Assembly: GCA_029255685.2 (NCBI GenBank)
Contig: CM055313.2
Span: 27,257,079 to 27,321,078 of the forward strand
From: Silene conica
Lineage: Eukaryota > Streptophyta > Magnoliopsida > Caryophyllales > Caryophyllaceae
Direction of reading: 5' to 3'
DNA length: 64,000 nucleotides
Shown: positions 60,081 to 64,000 of the stretch, one piece after another
Layout of the letters: each line of letters starts with the position of its first letter
Position numbering within the stretch: the first letter of the stretch is position 1
Program-made: the position numbers and the translations under genes
The notes under the pieces: model-generated
The model's database searches: none
The model's input: the letters and a program-made list of their open reading frames with translations, nothing else
What the model was told of the DNA's origin: nothing

Positions 60081-61296
60081 TGTAACATCCCGTAATTTGC
60101 ATAAAATATATTTTAAGGGTTTTAATTATTTTAAGTAGTAAAATAATATTTTAATAATTTATTGAGAAAGTATTTTTAATAAATCGTAAGATCCGTCTTA
60201 AGAACCTTAAGTCCTTAAGACGAACTCAACTTGGCAAAACTTGAGTCCACTTCATAAAACCCGTTCATGTTACCAAACCTGTTTTCCTTTGAAACGGAAA
60301 GGACACTTATAAACCCTCCTAAAACCCTTGAATGTCGACATATCATTTCTCAAGAAATAAGAACACTGCTCTTCCTTCTTCTCATTTTCTCTCTTAACAC
60401 TCAATCTCTTAATCCATTTTTCATCATCATCCGGACTCCAAATCAAGGTAATAAATACATTTTCGGAATCCTCATGAAATTTGCAAGTCATCCGTCACTT
60501 CCGATTTTCGTTTCCTTCAATTCGAAAACTGGCCTGATTTTGTAGAATCCGTCTTTAAGCTCTAAAATCCGTTTTTTCTTGATTGTAGGTGGAGGATTAG
60601 ACGACCCTTGTGTGGATAGCTACGTGGTGGAAGAGGAGCTTTGATCGGAATTGCTTTTAAGGTGACGATAATGAGAAACTCGGCCTTTATTTGTAAAATT
60701 AGCACTTTTCATATTTAGGATGGTTTAGGCTTCTGAATTTTCATGTTGTTGTTGCTGATTGAACTTAGAAACATGATAGGGATGTTCACATATGGTGATT
60801 ATATGCTTAGATGAAGTTTCACATGCTTAGTTGTTGATTTTCAGAAATTTGTGCTTAAGACGGATACAAATAATATTCTTGTTGAGGATTGTTTGTGGAA
60901 TTAATTGCTGGTAGTTAGTGTATTTGATGCTTATACATGTTGGGTAAACATTTGTTGTTGCGATTTTAGAAGTCTTGAATCGATTTGAGGAGTTTTCAAG
61001 ATTGTAGGAAATGCGATTTTCGCGTACAGCGGACTCTGAGCCGGTAGGCTGACCGGCAGCCGCTCGGCCGGCTCAGAGTCTGCGTTATTGTCTTTTGAAT
61101 GCTCTGAAATGTAGGAAAGGTTTCTGAGCCGGTAGGTCGGCCGCCGATCGACCGGCTCAGGATCCTTCTTGTGTGTTTTTTTTGAATTTTGCAAAGGTTT
61201 GGGAAATGACTCCCAGCCGGCAGACAGGCTGCCGGTCTACCGGCTGAGGGTCACTCCTTGTATTTAGTTTTTGAACTTTGGCTTATGGGAAGGGAC
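60081..61296 (+). mobile_element. Element J: gypsy LTR of the H family, cut by element I
   Basis: TGTAACATCCCG starts directly after a gtaca target copy (60076-60080). The sequence matches the H LTR in plus orientation, including the 'aggccgagtttctc' region (complement near 60685) and three GC-rich hairpins at about 61030-61255. It is interrupted at 61297 by element I, so whether it is a solo LTR or a full element cannot be told. Confidence 0.8.
61030..61255 (+). repeat. Three GC-rich hairpins in element J
   Basis: The units have arms such as ACTCTGAGCCGG/CCGGCTCAGAGT. Units 2 and 3 have 33-bp cores (12-9-12), for example CAGCCGGCAGAC and GTCTACCGGCTG separated by nine bases; unit 1 is four bases longer. 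Spacing is about 90 bp, as in element H. Confidence 0.75.
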
Positions 61297-62288
61297 TGTG
61301 GGGAATAAAGCATGTATTCGCCCTAAACTTGCAGGATTATAATGAAAATTACAGTTGAGATTATAGTCATAAGGAAAAAAACAAAACATGAAAAGAAGTC
61401 AACCTTTGGTCCTTTGTGCTAATGGCCTAAGAACAGGAATTAAAATAAATTCCCTCCTATAACTTGCACCCAAGACTTTGATTGAGACGATGCCGCGTGT
61501 GCTAGAAAATACTCTCCAATTGCTTTGCAATATGGGGAGAGCTTTTGTGAGGTTTTAGATGTGAGATCTGAGTTTTGGGAAAAAGGTGTTCTCAAAACCC
61601 TAATTCTTGAGATTGTGATTCAACCAGTAACTGACATAAGGAGAAGGACTCTCCTTATGTAGTATTTGGGTCGGCCGAATGGACTGGAGGTGAGGGTGGG
61701 CTTTTTCCACTCTTACCTTATTCCTTTGCGTGATTCGACCCGATTTGCTAAATATTATTTGCGGGATTTAATTATAAATCGTAACATGTTATCAGATATT
61801 AACATAGTCGATATATTAATAAAGGTCTGATAAAATACGATATTGTATAATTACCTAAATTAATATAACTGTTTATATTAATTCGCGAATATAATATTTA
61901 ATTAAATATAACTGTTTATATTTAATTTACGAATTAATCATGTAATCCGTATTAGCTAAAATTATTTAATCCGTATTAAATAATAATCTCAACATCTTAT
62001 TGACTAATTTATTAGTCAATACCTCTGACTAACTGTTTAGTCATATCCGGCATAAATGTGACTGTATTTTCATACCTTCACATCTCTCAAACGTGTCCTA
62101 TAGGTGTGACGTATAGGGACCAGTTGATCACCGCCATCCGTATGACAATAACGTCAAACTTATCTAGCAAGCCAACCGTTATTGATAAACGTGGATCAAC
62201 TGGTAATAATACATAAGTATGCCCTTGTGATCCTTGAAGAGATTTAATAAGTCATTGTACTTAATTGTCAAGGACACCAGCCCCAACA
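61297..62288 (-). repeat. Element I 3' LTR
   Basis: 992 bp, starting tgtggggaataaag and ending agccccaaca on the plus strand. It matches the G 5' LTR in reverse orientation. Confidence 0.9.
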
Positions 62289-63150
62289 ATCTCCCACTTG
62301 TCCGTACAAGGGTATGTCTAATGACGTTATCACACTACATGTGGAGGACACAATCTCCAACAAACTCCCACTTGTCCGTACAAGTGTAGGTGCGATAACC
62401 GAATCTCATATCCTTTTAAAATTTCTCCCACTCAATGTAAGACAATTTGCAAATCCGCATTCGCAAAGGTCGTATCTCACAAGCGATCTGTATCAAGAGT
62501 GGTTTCCCCGACTAGAGAGTAACTTAACTGATAAAACGAATCTGTATTCGAGCATGGCCATGCATTTCAGTTACTACTCCTCGAGTGGCCCTGAGAAATG
62601 ATAAAATCCTGATAAGGGTTTGGATATTTTCCTCAACTCGAATCCTGCCGATATCGCCCAGCATGAAATAACCCAGAAAAAATCCTCTTGGCCCCTGTTA
62701 CGGTGACCGTGGGAAAGAAACCAAAGTTACCCAAAATCTGTCTTAATCTCAGGAAGCAGTTGAAAGTCAAAAGACTCGACTCTAAGGAACACTATGGAGG
62801 TCCTATCCACGACCTGGCACCCAATGTTATAAAACATTTAGGACTCCATAACGTTGTCACGGGGTGTCCTACGAGATATCCGTATAACTCGCCTTTGTGA
62901 TTGGTCAGTCATCCACGTGACTTATGGCTCGTTGAACCCACCATCAACCAACGTCACAAAATGATTACCTGAGTTATCAGCTCAAGTGGGTAATCAAGGA
63001 CCAAAACGATGTAATGTTAATCAGTTCACTTTGTGGTGTTCAAAATTGGCGTACAATTCCACATGAGAAACAAAACATTTTATATCATAACAATAAGGTT
63101 GAATAGAGTACACGAGAAAATGAATTATTACATGAATTCATAAAAGAGTA
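62289..63150 (-). other. Element I 3' non-coding region with repeated polypurine tract
   Basis: On the minus strand 'gtacggacaagtgggag' occurs twice, once against the LTR (62290-62310) and once ~76 bases upstream (about 62366-62386); a third shorter 'gagtgggagaaat' lies near 62425. The upstream copy is followed by a TGTTGGAG sequence that imitates the LTR start. No gene is supported. Confidence 0.7.
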
Positions 63151-64000
63151 CTACAACTTAGGAACACATCCAATTCCCATGGAATGAATGTGCCCTTCAT
63201 GCTTATCACGTGGTAATGCTTTTGTGAGAGGATCAGCTATGTTGTCATCCGTAGCGATCTTTTCAATAAAAATCTCCTTTTGCTCCACGTAATCTCTGAT
63301 TAGATGAGCTTTCCGTTGTACATGCCTAGCCTTGCTGCTAGACTTATGCTCCTTAGCTTGGAAGATGGCACCGCTATTGTCACAATAGACGGTGATTGGG
63401 TCATTCGAACTAGGCACTACTGAAAGTCCTTGTAAGAATTGACGCATCCATATTGCTTCCTTAGCTGCTTCTGAGGCGGCATAGTACTCGGACTCAGTCG
63501 TAGAATCTGCTGTAACACTCTGTTTAGAACTTTTCCAGCTGACAGCAGCGCCATTAAGAGTAAAAACGAATCCAGACTGAGATTTCGAGTCATCTCGATC
63601 CGTTTGGAAGCTAGCATCTGCGTAACCCGTGGCGCAGAGCGTCGAGTCGCCTCCAAAAGTCAATCCCCAATCTTTAGTCCTCCGTAGGTACTTAAGAATG
63701 TTTTTCACGGCCATCCAGCGTTGTTCACCTGGATGAGCTTGGAATCGACTTGTCATACTCAATGCATATGCAACGTCAGGACGTGTGCATATCATGGCAT
63801 ACATGATCGATCCTATTGCCGAAGCATAAGGAATCCGACTCATGCGCTCTTTCTCTTCCACTGACTTAGCTTCTTGAGACTTGCTCAAGTGAAGCCCAGG
63901 AGTCATAGGAAGGAACCCCTTCTTGGAGTTCGTCATACTGAATCTCTCCAGAATCTTCTCTATATAAGACTCCTGACTGAGAGACAACATCCGTCGTGAT
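63151..64000 (-). CDS. Element I pol C-terminus: end of RT and RNase H (partial)
   Basis: The open frame on the minus strand enters from the right edge. It contains LSLSQESYIEKILERF, PYASAIGSIMYAM and TRPDVAYALS (post-RT region), then RNase H with GYADASFQTDRDDSKS, SGFVF, SWKSSKQ, STTESEYYAASEA and CDNSGAI, ending 'ADPLTKALPRDKHEGHIHSMG'. These are standard for Angela/Tork-type copia elements. The start lies outside the window. Confidence 0.9.
   Translation of the reverse strand, partial: SRRMLSLSQESYIEKILERFSMTNSKKGFLPMTPGLHLSKSQEAKSVEEKERMSRIPYASAIGSIMYAMICTRPDVAYALSMTSRFQAHPGEQRWMAVKNILKYLRRTKDWGLTFGGDSTLCATGYADASFQTDRDDSKSQSGFVFTLNGAAVSWKSSKQSVTADSTTESEYYAASEAAKEAIWMRQFLQGLSVVPSSNDPITVYCDNSGAIFQAKEHKSSSKARHVQRKAHLIRDYVEQKEIFIEKIATDDNIADPLTKALPRDKHEGHIHSMGIGCVPKL

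Larger units (their letters stand above)
61297..64000 (-). mobile_element. Element I: Ty1/copia of the G family, 3' part
   Basis: 3' LTR 61297-62288, polypurine region, then the RT/RNase H end of pol, running past the window edge. The left target copy is probably gggac (61292-61296). It lies inside element J, which lies inside G. No break is seen in the coding part within the window. Confidence 0.88.

Noticed and set aside
54447-62288. LTRs of G and I as the two ends of one element
   Set aside because: They are in opposite orientation, differ by about 5%, and each has its own adjoining PBS or polypurine tract; they are two elements of one family.

Overview
The window reads as repeat-dense intergenic DNA of a flowering plant, most likely a eudicot. 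Every recognisable coding stretch belongs to an LTR retrotransposon (Ty1/copia: Ale-, SIRE- and Angela-like; Ty3/gypsy: Tekay- and Athila-like). I found no host gene, tRNA, rRNA, CRISPR array or operon. No species can be named from the sequence.

The main structure is a set of nested insertions, most with a readable 5-bp target duplication. From the left: an Ale-type copia scrap (394-1392) carries a probable gypsy LTR tail (1-393) and a complete Tekay-like gypsy, H (1393-11930, minus, TSD aatgt). About 1 kb of undefined DNA follows. An old minus-strand SIRE-type copia, F, starts at 12991 and runs through the rest of the window. F holds three insertions. (i) SIRE element B (14935-37554, plus, TSD gagga) itself carries a gypsy-LTR element D (24070-27114, TSD aagca) and an Athila-type gag-protease element A inside its 3' LTR (28949-37067, minus). 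(ii) E (38144-53545, TSD cttca) is a gypsy LTR with an inverted copy of its own end; it carries a second SIRE element C (38724-50167, minus, TSD caatt). (iii) An Angela-like copia, G (from 54447, plus), is cut by a gypsy LTR, J (from 60081), which is cut by another copia of G's family, I (61297 to the window end, minus).

Eye comparison of LTR pairs gives about 0.6% divergence for A, 0.7% for B and 0.6% for C, so these three are very young. H is near 3%, and the two arms of E differ by a similar amount. C is nearly whole, A is whole at its ends but has no polymerase, and the others carry several breaks or large deletions.

The most interesting signals are non-coding. A two-part palindromic module, 12 bp + exactly 9 bp + 12 bp around GGTCGACC-type cores, occurs twelve times in two unrelated elements (A and G); a related 33-bp geometry appears in a third family (H and J). 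The LTRs of H hold about ten stem-loops with a constant loop and stems that change sequence but stay paired. E is a 1163-bp inverted-arm structure flanked by one target duplication, which suggests an aberrant cDNA that integrated. The SIRE elements repeat a GTTATAGC/GCTATAAC hairpin in LTR, gag and pol.
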